Shown piece by piece: positions 32,493 to 40,475 of a DNA stretch of 64,000 bases. This DNA comes from Acidobacteriaceae bacterium. GTDB lineage: Bacteria > Acidobacteriota > Terriglobia > Terriglobales > Acidobacteriaceae. The notes beneath the pieces were generated by a model that was given only the letters and a program-made list of their open reading frames with translations, searched no databases and was not told the DNA's origin. Made by a program: the position numbers and the translations under genes. Where the stretch lies: assembly GCA_030041045.1 (NCBI GenBank), contig JASHOQ010000018.1, positions 1 to 64,000 on the forward strand, in the 5' to 3' direction. Each line of letters starts with the position of its first letter. The first letter of the stretch is position 1.

Positions 32493-33875
32493 ATGAGCAC
32501 GGCAACCATTCCCGCCATTCCCGTGGACCCGCAACTGCGCGAGCGCTTCAGCGAGCTTAAGCCGGCGCTCACCGCCCAGGCTGCGGTCATTGAGGCCGAC
32601 CGCTGCCTCAACTGCTTTGACGCGCCCTGCACCGCCGCCTGCCCCACGCACATCGATGTACCCGGCTTCATTAAGCGCATCGCCACCGGCAACCTGCGAG
32701 GGTCGGCGATCCGCATTCTCGACGCCAACATTCTGGGCGCAAGCTGCGCCCGCGTCTGCCCGGTCGAAGTTCTCTGCGAGGGCGCTTGCGTCATGCATCG
32801 CCAGAATCGCAAGCCCATTCAGATCGCGCTCCTCCAGCGCCACGCCATGGACGCCTTCGATGCCTCCGGCGAGTTGCCGCCGGCCTTGAATCAGCCCAAC
32901 GCGCCGGGTGCCCCAGGTCCCGCTTCTGGGACCTGGGAAGGCACGAAACTGCGCGTCGCCTGCATCGGAGCCGGTCCCGCGTCTCTGGCCTGCGCCGCCG
33001 AGCTCAAGCGCCGGGGCGCGCACGCCACCGTCCTCGAGCGCCGCGCGCTGCCCGGCGGCCTGAACACCTACGGCGTGGCCGAGTACAAGCTGCGCGCTGC
33101 TGAAAGCCTGCGCGAAGCAGACATGATCCGCCGTATGGGCGTCGAGTTCCGCTTCGGCGCGGACATCAACTCCGCCGCGGCTCTCTCGGAGCTCGAGTCC
33201 GAATTCGAATTCCTTTTTCTCGGCATCGGCCTCGGCGCCATGCAGCGGCTCGCCATTCCCGGCGAAGAAAACGCGGGCGTGATGAACGCGCTCGAACTCA
33301 TCGCCGCTTACAAGACCGGCCACCTGCGCGAGCTGCACGGCACCGTGGTCGTTGTCGGCGCGGGCAACACCGCCATTGATGCGGCCAACGCCGCGCGCCG
33401 TTTGGGCGCGGAAACCGTCTATCTCCTCTATCGCCGCAGCGAAAGCGACATCGCCGCCTTCGACTTCGAGTACCAGCACTCCAAGCAGGAGGGCGTGCAA
33501 TTCCTCTGGCGCCGCCAGCCGCTCGCCGTCCGCTCCGACGCGCACGGCCGCCTGCTCCTCGAAACCATCCAGGTCCGCCAGGTTGATCGCTCGCTCCTGC
33601 CCATCCCCGACTCGCATTACACCATCGCCTGCGATCTGCTCGTTCCTGCCATCGGCCAGTCGCCGCTGGCGCATCTTCTGGAGCAGGTGCGCGGCGTGGC
33701 TATCCGCGACGGCCGCATTGAGGCCGATCCGCTCACCGGCCGCACCGCCAATCCCCGCTATTTTGCGGCGGGCGACTGCGTCAACGGAGGCCGCGAGGTG
33801 GTGGATGCCGTGGCCGGCGGCAAGCGTGCCGCGCTGGCCATGCTCAACGCTGCGGAGGTTGCCGCTCATGCCTGA
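32493..33875 (+). CDS. preT: NAD(P)-dependent dihydropyrimidine dehydrogenase, PreT subunit
   Basis: PreT passes electrons from NAD(P)H through FAD and Fe-S clusters to PreA. The 460-residue protein has an N-terminal Fe-S domain (RCLNCFDAPCTAACPTHIDVPGF and GASCARVCPVEVLCEGAC), an FAD motif IGAGPASLACAAEL and an NAD motif VVGAGNTAIDAA. It is about 50 residues longer than E. coli PreT, partly because a REP-like palindrome (32908-32944) is read in frame as a Pro/Gly linker between the first two domains. Its end overlaps preA by 8 bp. Confidence 0.9.
   Translation: MSTATIPAIPVDPQLRERFSELKPALTAQAAVIEADRCLNCFDAPCTAACPTHIDVPGFIKRIATGNLRGSAIRILDANILGASCARVCPVEVLCEGACVMHRQNRKPIQIALLQRHAMDAFDASGELPPALNQPNAPGAPGPASGTWEGTKLRVACIGAGPASLACAAELKRRGAHATVLERRALPGGLNTYGVAEYKLRAAESLREADMIRRMGVEFRFGADINSAAALSELESEFEFLFLGIGLGAMQRLAIPGEENAGVMNALELIAAYKTGHLRELHGTVVVVGAGNTAIDAANAARRLGAETVYLLYRRSESDIAAFDFEYQHSKQEGVQFLWRRQPLAVRSDAHGRLLLETIQVRQVDRSLLPIPDSHYTIACDLLVPAIGQSPLAHLLEQVRGVAIRDGRIEADPLTGRTANPRYFAAGDCVNGGREVVDAVAGGKRAALAMLNAAEVAAHA
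32908..32944. repeat. REP-like palindrome, family 1 (copy 3), inside preT
   Basis: GTGCCCCAGGTCCCGC and the matching GGGACCTGGGAAGGCAC arm are nearly identical to the intergenic copies at 1-37 and 9471-9508. In preT the element is read in frame as about 13 residues (PGAPGPASGTWEG, about residues 139-151). Confidence 0.8.
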
Positions 33876-35283
33876 TCTTCGCGTAAGCAATTTTGCCGGC
33901 GCCATCCGCTCGCCCAATCCCTTCTGGCTCGCCTCCGCGCCGCCCACCAACACCGGCGAAATGATCGCGCGCGCCTTCGACGCCGGCTGGGGCGGCGCCG
34001 TGTGGAAGACCATCGGCGAACCCGTGACCAATGTCAGCTCGCGCTACTCCTCGATCGATTGGCAGGGTGAGCGCATCATGGGCTTCAACAATATCGAGCT
34101 CATCAGCGACCGCACCGTCGAAGAGAATCTGCGCGAGATGGCCGAGGTGAAGAAGCGCTACCCGCGCCACGCCGTCATTGCCTCGCTCATGGTCGCATCC
34201 AACCGCGAAGCCTGGCATGAGATCGTGGCGCGAGCCGAGGACGCGGGCGCCGACGGCCTGGAGCTCAACTTCGGCTGCCCGCACGGCATGAGCGAGCGCG
34301 GCATGGGCTCGGCTGTGGGCCAGGTTCCGGAATATACCGAGCTCATCACTTCCTGGGTCAAGGAGAAAGCGCGCACGCCGGTGCTGGTGAAGCTCACGCC
34401 CAACATCTCCGATATTCGCACCGTGGCCCGCGCGGCCAAACGCGGCGGCGCCGATGGCCTCTCGGCCATCAACACCATCAACTCCATCACCGGCATTGAT
34501 CTCGATACCTTTGTCCCGCGCCCCAACGTCGACGGCAAAAGCTCTCACGGCGGATATTGCGGCCCCGCGGTGAAGCCCATCGCGCTGAACATGGTGCAGC
34601 AGATCATGGCCGACCCCGAAGCCGCGCTTCCGCTCTCCGGCATCGGCGGCATCGCCGACTGGCGCGATGCGGCGGAGTTTTTCCTTCTCGGCTGCGGTAC
34701 GGTGCAGGTCTGCACGGCCGTGATGCATTACGGTTACCGCATTATTGAAGATCTCGCCGAAGGCCTGGAAAACTGGATGCGCGCCAAGGGCTTCAACTCG
34801 CTCGACGACTTCCGCGGCCTCTCCGTTAGGTGCGTCACCGAGTGGAAGCACCTCAACCTCAACTACAAGATCGTTGCGCGCATCGACGAGCAGAAGTGCA
34901 TCGGCTGCGATCTTTGCCACATCGCCTGCTGGGACGGCGCGCATCAGTGCATCCATCTCGACCGCGTCTCCGGCCCCGTGGATGGCCACGTCGAGCTGCA
35001 CGCGATTCCTGCCGCGAAAGAATCCAAAAGCCGCGCGTCCCTTTCCTTTACTCCGGTCACGCGCCGCGAACGCGCCGTCGATCCCGCCGAGCACGGCCCT
35101 TATCCCACGCCGCTCGCCCGCATTCCGCGCGTGGATGAGACCGAGTGCGTGGGCTGCAACCTCTGTGCCTGCGTCTGCCCGGTGGATGGCTGCATCACCA
35201 TGATCCGCGCGGATCAAGGCGTCGCGCCGGAAACCTGGGACGAGCGGACGAAGGGAGCAGCGTGCGAAGTTCCACGGTCTTAG
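33868..35283 (+). CDS. preA: Dihydropyrimidine dehydrogenase, PreA subunit
   Basis: PreA reduces uracil and thymine to their dihydro forms. The 471-residue protein has an FMN barrel similar to dihydroorotate dehydrogenase (SPNPFWLASAPPTN, NFGCPHGMSERGMG, VKLTPNISDI, SGIGGIADWRDA) and a C-terminal ferredoxin part with two [4Fe-4S] motifs (CIGCDLCHIAC and CVGCNLCACVCP). It is about 60 residues longer than E. coli PreA at the C-terminal side. With PreT it forms the first enzyme of the pathway encoded here. Confidence 0.92.
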   Translation: MPDLRVSNFAGAIRSPNPFWLASAPPTNTGEMIARAFDAGWGGAVWKTIGEPVTNVSSRYSSIDWQGERIMGFNNIELISDRTVEENLREMAEVKKRYPRHAVIASLMVASNREAWHEIVARAEDAGADGLELNFGCPHGMSERGMGSAVGQVPEYTELITSWVKEKARTPVLVKLTPNISDIRTVARAAKRGGADGLSAINTINSITGIDLDTFVPRPNVDGKSSHGGYCGPAVKPIALNMVQQIMADPEAALPLSGIGGIADWRDAAEFFLLGCGTVQVCTAVMHYGYRIIEDLAEGLENWMRAKGFNSLDDFRGLSVRCVTEWKHLNLNYKIVARIDEQKCIGCDLCHIACWDGAHQCIHLDRVSGPVDGHVELHAIPAAKESKSRASLSFTPVTRRERAVDPAEHGPYPTPLARIPRVDETECVGCNLCACVCPVDGCITMIRADQGVAPETWDERTKGAACEVPRS

Positions 35284-35310
35284 ATTTTGCGTAAGCCTCC
35301 CGTCTCGCTT

Positions 35311-35374
35311 TGTCATCCTGAGCGACCGAGCGCACGCTTGGGCGGGCGCGAGGGAGTCGAAGGATCTGCGGTTG
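35311..35374. repeat. REP element of the TGTCATCCTGAG type (copy B)
   Basis: It starts TGTCATCCTGAGCG and ends AAGGATCTGCGGTT, with ATCCT/AGGAT and inner GC-rich arms able to pair. It lies 27 bp after the preA stop, in the gap before the dihydropyrimidinase gene. Confidence 0.75.
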
Positions 35375-35487
35375 CTTTTCAGGGAATTTTAGGCATACGC
35401 ACTCCCTAAGTGGAAGGCCAATATGGTTGAGGAATCGGCCGCACAGTACTCTTTTAAGAACAGCTTCTTATCGCAATGGAGTTTGTC

Positions 35488-36882
35488 ATGCGTACGCTGA
35501 TTCAGCACGGCACCATCGTCAACGCCGACTCCACCGTCAAGGCCGATCTGCTCATCGACGGCGCCAAGATCAAGGAGATCCGCGCCAGCATTCCGGCCAC
35601 CGTCGCCGAAACCGTCGTCGACGCCACCGGCCTTCTGCTGCTCCCCGGCGGCATCGACGCGCACACCCATCTCGACATGCCCTTCGGCGGGACGACCTCG
35701 GCCGACGATTTCCTCACCGGCACGCGGGCCGCGGCCATCGGCGGGACGACGACCATCGTCGACTTCGCCATCCAGGCCCGCGGAACCAAAATGCGCACCG
35801 CGCTCGACACCTGGTGGAAGAAGGCCGAGGGCAAGGCCTGCATCGACTACGGCCTGCACATGATTGTCACCGATTTGCCCGACGCCGGCCTCGAAGACAT
35901 GGACGACCTGGTGTGCGAAGGCGTGGCGAGCTTCAAACTCTTCATGGCCTATCCCAACGTGCTCATGGTCGATGACGCGACGATTTTCAAAGCGCTCAAG
36001 CAGACGGCGAAAAACGGCGCTCTCATCTGCATGCACGCGGAGAACGGGTCTGTAATTGATGTAATAGTCCAACAGGCCTTGGCGGAAGGCAAAACCGCGC
36101 CCATCTACCACGCGCTTACGCGGCCCACCGTGGCCGAGGCCGAGGCCGTGCATCGCGCGATTGCCATGGCCGAGATGGCCGGCGTGCCGGTCTACATTGT
36201 GCACCTTTCGAGCGAGGACGCGCTCAACCAGGTGCGCGAAGCGCGCGACCGCGGCCTGCCCGCCTTTGCCGAAACCTGCCCGCAGTATCTCCTGCTCTCC
36301 ATCGAAGACAACATGGAAGGCAGGGGCTGGGAGGGCGCCAAGTACGTCTTTACGCCGCCGCTGCGCGAGCGCATCAATCTGCCGAAGTTGTGGGACGGCC
36401 TGCGCAGCGACAACCTGCAGGTGGTCTCCACCGATCACTGCCCGTTTTGTTTTGAAGACCAGAAGGCGCTGGGCAAAAACGATTTCACCAAGATTCCCAA
36501 CGGGGGCCCGGGAATTGAAAACCGCTTGCAACTTCTGCATCATCACGGCGTGGGGCAGGGGAATTTTTCTCTGAATCGATTTGTCGAGCTCGTGTCCACC
36601 GCGCCGGCGCGCATCTTCGGCATGTATCCGCAAAAAGGCGTGCTCGCGCCCGGTTCCGACGCCGACATCGTGCTCTGGGACGCGAACGCAGACCACACCA
36701 TCAGCGCCAAGACGCACCACATGAAAGTGGACTACTCCATGTTCGAGGGCTTCCGCGTGCGCGGTAACGCGCGCGATGTCTACGCCCGCGGCGAGCTGAT
36801 TGTCTCCAAGGGTGAGTTTGTCGGCAAGCCCGGCCGAGGGCAATATCTGCGTCGCGAGGCCCGCGGCGGGGCGTGGAAGTGA
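35488..36882 (+). CDS. hydA: Dihydropyrimidinase / hydantoinase
   Basis: The enzyme opens dihydrouracil and dihydrothymine to N-carbamoyl-beta-amino acids. The protein is 464 residues. The binuclear metal site is complete in what I can see: H59 and H61 (DAHTHLD), the carboxylated Lys150 (SFKLFMAYP), H183 (MHAEN), a His in YIVHLSS and Asp in STDHCPF. I prefer ATG 35488, which has GGAG six bases upstream, over ATG 35476, which has none. It completes the pathway between PreTA and the ureidopropionase. Confidence 0.92.
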   Translation: MRTLIQHGTIVNADSTVKADLLIDGAKIKEIRASIPATVAETVVDATGLLLLPGGIDAHTHLDMPFGGTTSADDFLTGTRAAAIGGTTTIVDFAIQARGTKMRTALDTWWKKAEGKACIDYGLHMIVTDLPDAGLEDMDDLVCEGVASFKLFMAYPNVLMVDDATIFKALKQTAKNGALICMHAENGSVIDVIVQQALAEGKTAPIYHALTRPTVAEAEAVHRAIAMAEMAGVPVYIVHLSSEDALNQVREARDRGLPAFAETCPQYLLLSIEDNMEGRGWEGAKYVFTPPLRERINLPKLWDGLRSDNLQVVSTDHCPFCFEDQKALGKNDFTKIPNGGPGIENRLQLLHHHGVGQGNFSLNRFVELVSTAPARIFGMYPQKGVLAPGSDADIVLWDANADHTISAKTHHMKVDYSMFEGFRVRGNARDVYARGELIVSKGEFVGKPGRGQYLRREARGGAWK

Positions 36883-36907
36883 GGAGGCAGCGAGTCAGCA
36901 AGCCTGC

Positions 36908-36931
36908 GAGTTAGCAAGTTAGCGAGTTAGC
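36908..36931. repeat. Short GAGTTAGC tandem repeats
   Basis: Units of the form GAGTTAGCAA-GTTAGC-GAGTTAGC repeat about three times right after the hydA gene. A related tract in the other orientation (TTGCCAACTCGCCAACTCGC) is near 6167-6184. The remaining sequence to 37000 shows nothing else. Confidence 0.5.
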
Positions 36932-37000
36932 CTGTTCATGCGGAAATGAGATTCAAAGCAATCCCAGGTTGCAAAAGCGAAACCTAAGGCACCCGGCGGA

Positions 37001-37786
37001 TCATGGCACAATTCCAATCGCGGCCCGCATGGCCAAAGTCTGCCTGACAAGGTCTGCCTTGACCCACGAGTTGTACTTTTCGAGTGCTTCTTCCAGCTGG
37101 ACCTCTGTGCAGAACCCGGCCGCTATAAGCTGCTGGGCCACGTGCTGAAGCGTACCGCTCCACAAATAGCTTTGCCGTGCAAACTCCGGTTCGTCGCGGT
37201 TGACCACCTCGTCCTGCGCCCGGCTGCTCACGTTAACGAGGCCTGCTGACTGCAACAACTCAGGAAAATGATCCGCCATTTCGTTATCCCAGCCGTTGGC
37301 GCGCCTCCATGCGAGGAATGCCTCGTAGCACACCTTGAACCCCGGCGGAGGTTCGGGTTCCCATTGGTTTTGATTGTGGTTGTAATCGAGAACCACGACC
37401 ATGCCGCCGCGTTTGGCAGCTCGCTTCATGTTCTCGATCGCCAAGCCAGGCTCGGCAATCCATTGCAGCGCTCGAGCAGACGTTACAATGTCGAATTGCT
37501 CACGAAACGTCAAAGCGGTTGCATCTCCGCGCTCGAAGCGCAGGTTCTTAATCCCGGCGTGCTCCGTTCGCGCCATCTCGAGAAGTGCCTCGTCCCGATC
37601 AACGCCAACCGCATACCCCCCGGGCCTCACCGCTTCCGCAATGCCGGCGGTAATCGCGCCGGTGCCGCAGCCAACGTCAAGCACAGACAATCCCGCCCGC
37701 AAAAGCTCAGCGAGACAGCGGTGACTTTGTTCGAGAGTTCGCCACCCAAGGATGCGAGGATCGGAGCGGTGCAGCTGAGCGGGCAT
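37001..37786 (-). CDS. Class I SAM-dependent methyltransferase
   Basis: This is a 261-residue cytoplasmic methyltransferase. Motif I is VLDVGCGTGAITAGIAE, motif II region YAVGVDRDEALL, followed by FDIVTSARALQWIAEP and a hydrophobic strand VVVLDYNHNQ. The substrate is unknown; the fold and WEPEPPPGF loop fit small-molecule methyltransferases. I chose ATG 37786, right after AAAGGAA; a longer start at 37858 adds a stretch without similarity. It separates the two halves of the pyrimidine cluster. Confidence 0.75.
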   Translation of the reverse strand: MPAQLHRSDPRILGWRTLEQSHRCLAELLRAGLSVLDVGCGTGAITAGIAEAVRPGGYAVGVDRDEALLEMARTEHAGIKNLRFERGDATALTFREQFDIVTSARALQWIAEPGLAIENMKRAAKRGGMVVVLDYNHNQNQWEPEPPPGFKVCYEAFLAWRRANGWDNEMADHFPELLQSAGLVNVSSRAQDEVVNRDEPEFARQSYLWSGTLQHVAQQLIAAGFCTEVQLEEALEKYNSWVKADLVRQTLAMRAAIGIVP

Positions 37787-37874
37787 TTCCTTTCCACAAT
37801 AGAACAGGAGAGCATGGTGTTTCACTGATTTTTCGGTTGAGCGCTTCGCGACCTCCATTCCATCTTCCCCGCGC

Positions 37875-37914
37875 TGTCATCCTGAGGAGCGCAGCGACGA
37901 AGGATCTGCGGTTG
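37875..37914. repeat. REP element of the TGTCATCCTGAG type (copy C), left end of a GIY-YIG unit
   Basis: TGTCATCCTGAGGAGCGCAG to AAGGATCTGCGGTT, with ATCCT and AGGAT able to pair around a GC-rich loop. It ends three bases before the stop codon of the GIY-YIG gene and is inverted relative to copy D on the other side. Confidence 0.8.
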
Positions 37915-37917
37915 CGC

Positions 37918-38265
37918 TTAGGTTTCCGCGCGGTCGAGTGCCCTACGGTAGTCGGCGGGCTCGTACTCGTACCAGTCGCGGCTCAGATCGGCCCAAACTG
38001 GGTTCGCTGCCTCGATGAGCGCGATCTTCTTTGCGCGCCTCCAGCCCTTCAACTCCTTTTCCCGCGCAATCGCCTTGTTTACTTCCTGATATCGCTCAAA
38101 CCAGACGAGGCGATCGCAGTTGTAGCGGGCCGTAAAGCCTTCGTGCTCTTTCCATTTGTGCTCAAAAACACGTTTGCGTAGATCGCCGGTCACCCCGATG
38201 TAGAGCGTGTGGCTGCGGCTGGCCACAATGTACGTAAAGTAAGAGCCCTCGTGCATGGGCCCCAT
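37918..38265 (-). CDS. Small GIY-YIG nuclease-family protein
   Basis: This is a 115-residue single-domain GIY-YIG protein. The hallmark is FTYIVASRSHTLYIGVTGDLRKRVFEHK, with the catalytic Arg (LRKRV) and the later Glu (IAREKELKGWRRAKK). Small proteins of this class are widespread and their function is poorly known; the domain cuts DNA in homing endonucleases and repair enzymes. The gene is tightly bracketed by inverted REP elements (37875-37914 and 38296-38330), so the whole 456-bp segment looks like one unit. Confidence 0.88.
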   Translation of the reverse strand: MGPMHEGSYFTYIVASRSHTLYIGVTGDLRKRVFEHKWKEHEGFTARYNCDRLVWFERYQEVNKAIAREKELKGWRRAKKIALIEAANPVWADLSRDWYEYEPADYRRALDRAET

Positions 38266-38295
38266 CGTACACGATCGGGAATGTGATCGAAGAAC

Positions 38296-38330
38296 AACCG
38301 CAGATCCTTCGGCTTCGCCTCAGGATGACA
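38296..38330. repeat. REP element of the TGTCATCCTGAG type (copy D), right end of a GIY-YIG unit
   Basis: AACCGCAGATCCTTCGG to CCTCAGGATGACA is the reverse complement of the ends of copy C. It starts 30 bp upstream of the GIY-YIG start codon. No obvious target duplication flanks the pair. Confidence 0.8.
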
Positions 38331-38420
38331 ATCGCTTTTGCAGGGTTCGGCTGGCCGGTCGCTTATATTCTTCGCCGCGTTCCTATTGGTGTTCCTGTAT
38401 AACGACTACACGGGACAGCC

Positions 38421-39836
38421 ATGAGCACCGTCGACCCATCCTTGTCGAATCGCGACCTGCGCCCCACGCCGCCCGAGCGCCGCACCTGGGGCTTTTATAA
38501 CTACACCGCGCTGTGGTTCTCCATGTGCATGGAGATCACCACCTACCAGCTCGCCTCCTCGCTCATCGCCAAGGGCATGGACTGGAAGCAGGCCATCGGC
38601 ACGGTGCTTTTGGGCAATCTCATCGTGCTGGTGCCCATGCTGCTCAACGCGCATGCCGGCGCCAAGTACGGCATTCCGTTTCCGGTCTTCATCCGCGCGC
38701 CCTTCGGCGTGCGCGGCGCCAATCTCGCTGCCATTCTGCGCGCCATTGTGGCCTGCGGCTGGTTCGGCATTCAATCCTGGATTGGCGGCACGGCCATCGA
38801 CGCCATGCTCCAAGTCATCTGGCCCAAGGCCGCGGGCAACGCGGCCGTCCTGTGGGCGTGCTTCCTCGGCTTCTGGCTTCTGAACATGGCTGTGGTCTGG
38901 CGCGGCGTTGACTCCATCCGCCGTCTGCAGGCCTTTGGCGCGCCCTTCATGTTTGTGATGGCCGCGGCGCTGCTCATCTGGGTGCGCATGAAGGCGGGCA
39001 GCTTCGGCACCATGCTATCGACGCCCAGCCAGTTCCACTCCACGCGCGCGTTCCTGCGCGTCTTCTTCCCCTCGCTCACGGCCATGGTGGGGTACTGGGC
39101 CACGCTCGCGCTCAACATTCCGGACTTCACACGCTACTCCAAATCGCAGAGCGCGCAATCCTGGGGACAAGCCTTCGGTCTTCCCGTGGCCATGGTGCTC
39201 TACACCTTCGTCGGCATCTCCGTCACGTCGGCGTCGGCGGTGCTCTTCGGCCACGCCATCTGGAACCCCATCGCGCTCATCGGCGCATTCCACGAGCCTG
39301 TCGTGGCCTTCATCGCGCTCGTCGCCATTCTGGTGGCCACGCTCAACGTGAACATCGGCGCCAACGTGGTCTCGCCCTCGAACGATTTTTCCAATCTCTA
39401 TCCGCGCCTCATCAGCTTCCGCACCGGCGGCCTCATCACCGGCTTTCTCGGCCTGGCCATGTGCCCGTGGAAGCTGCTCGCCACGCCCGACGCCTACATC
39501 TTCGGCTGGCTGGTGGGTTACTCCGGGCTGCTCGGCCCCGTGGCCGGCATCATGGTGGCCGACTACTTCCTCATCCGCCACACGGAACTCGACGTGAATT
39601 CGCTCTATCACCGCGAGGGCGTCTATCACTACAGCAAGGGCGTCAATCCCCGCGCCATGGTCGCGCTCGTCCTCGGCGTGGGCATTGCGCTGATAGGCCT
39701 CGCCGTCAAGCCGCTGCATTTCTTGTATGACTACGCCTGGTTCGTGGGCTTTTTCTCGGCGGGCGCGATTTATATCGCCCTCATGCGCCTGGCCGCGCCG
39801 GCGCAGTTGCCCCAGAGCGCGGAAGAAGTGGCGTGA
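38421..39836 (+). CDS. NCS1-family nucleobase/allantoin/hydantoin permease
   Basis: This is a 471-residue membrane transporter with about 12 segments, of the NCS1 family that imports cytosine, uracil, allantoin or hydantoins with cations. Family blocks are LWFSMCMEITTYQLASSL in the first segment, IRAPFGVRGANL, VACGWFGIQSWIGG, NIPDFTRYSKSQ and NVNIGANVVSPSNDFSNLYPRLI. Standing in the reductive pyrimidine cluster it most likely imports uracil, thymine or dihydropyrimidines. Confidence 0.9.
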   Translation: MSTVDPSLSNRDLRPTPPERRTWGFYNYTALWFSMCMEITTYQLASSLIAKGMDWKQAIGTVLLGNLIVLVPMLLNAHAGAKYGIPFPVFIRAPFGVRGANLAAILRAIVACGWFGIQSWIGGTAIDAMLQVIWPKAAGNAAVLWACFLGFWLLNMAVVWRGVDSIRRLQAFGAPFMFVMAAALLIWVRMKAGSFGTMLSTPSQFHSTRAFLRVFFPSLTAMVGYWATLALNIPDFTRYSKSQSAQSWGQAFGLPVAMVLYTFVGISVTSASAVLFGHAIWNPIALIGAFHEPVVAFIALVAILVATLNVNIGANVVSPSNDFSNLYPRLISFRTGGLITGFLGLAMCPWKLLATPDAYIFGWLVGYSGLLGPVAGIMVADYFLIRHTELDVNSLYHREGVYHYSKGVNPRAMVALVLGVGIALIGLAVKPLHFLYDYAWFVGFFSAGAIYIALMRLAAPAQLPQSAEEVA

Positions 39837-39906
39837 AGAGCACGAGCGTTTAAGCGGGGAACCTCTGCTGATTGACACCGTCTTTTCATGGTTCTAAGCT
39901 ACACGC

Positions 39907-40173
39907 ATGGAGATCGAATTCACCCCGGAGCAAAAGTCGTACATCGACCTCGCCATGGAACAGGGACGCATTCAGAGCCCTGAAGAAGCCGTCAAAGATG
40001 CGCTCTCTTTGTGGGAAGAGCGCGAGCGAGCGCGACTTGATTTGCTTGCTGAAATCGATGCAGGCGACAGCTCTTTCGAAGGCGGTGAGATAGTTTTCGA
40101 ATCAGAAGAATCAATCGCGGCGTGGATCGAGGGAGTAAAGCAAAGGGGGCGCGCAAAACTCGCGCAAGGCTGA
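39907..40173 (+). CDS. ParD/CopG-like antitoxin
   Basis: This is an 88-residue protein with an N-terminal ribbon-helix-helix-type region (MEIEFTPEQKSYIDLAMEQGRIQSPEEAVKDAL) and an acidic C terminus that would wrap the toxin. The stop overlaps the toxin start by one base (TGATG), which supports a ParDE-type module. It lies between the permease and aminotransferase genes. Confidence 0.82.
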   Translation: MEIEFTPEQKSYIDLAMEQGRIQSPEEAVKDALSLWEERERARLDLLAEIDAGDSSFEGGEIVFESEESIAAWIEGVKQRGRAKLAQG

Positions 40174-40475
40174 TGCGCCTCTCTCTATCTCGGCGTGCTC
40201 AGCTGGATCTTGATCAAATCTGGACTTACATTGCCTCAGATCGGGACGCGACCGCGGCTGCTGATCGAGTGGTGGACTCAATTGCGACGGCTCTTTCTCT
40301 TCTGAGCCGCAATCCATACCTTGGCAGGCGCCGCGATTCGGATCTGCGGCCGGGACTACGCAGCCAACCGGTTGGCAATTACATCATCTTTTATCGAGTC
40401 AATTCGGGCACAATCAAGATCGTGCGGATTCCTCATGGCAGTCGTAACATTCGCCTGATTCTCGGCGATAGATAG
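40173..40475 (+). CDS. ParE-type toxin
   Basis: This is a 100-residue RelE/ParE-family toxin; ParE members block DNA gyrase. Typical blocks are LSRRAQLDLDQIWTYIA, AADRVVDSIATALSLLSRNPYLGRRR, LRPGLRSQPVGNYIIFYRV and IVRIPHGSRNI. I chose ATG 40173 because it overlaps the antitoxin stop. It ends one base before the stop codon of the convergent aminotransferase gene. Confidence 0.87.
   Translation: MRLSLSRRAQLDLDQIWTYIASDRDATAAADRVVDSIATALSLLSRNPYLGRRRDSDLRPGLRSQPVGNYIIFYRVNSGTIKIVRIPHGSRNIRLILGDR

Noticed and set aside
37875-38330. GIY-YIG unit as an insertion sequence
   Set aside because: There is no transposase family and no visible target duplication, so I report it as a REP-bracketed unit and not as a known IS.
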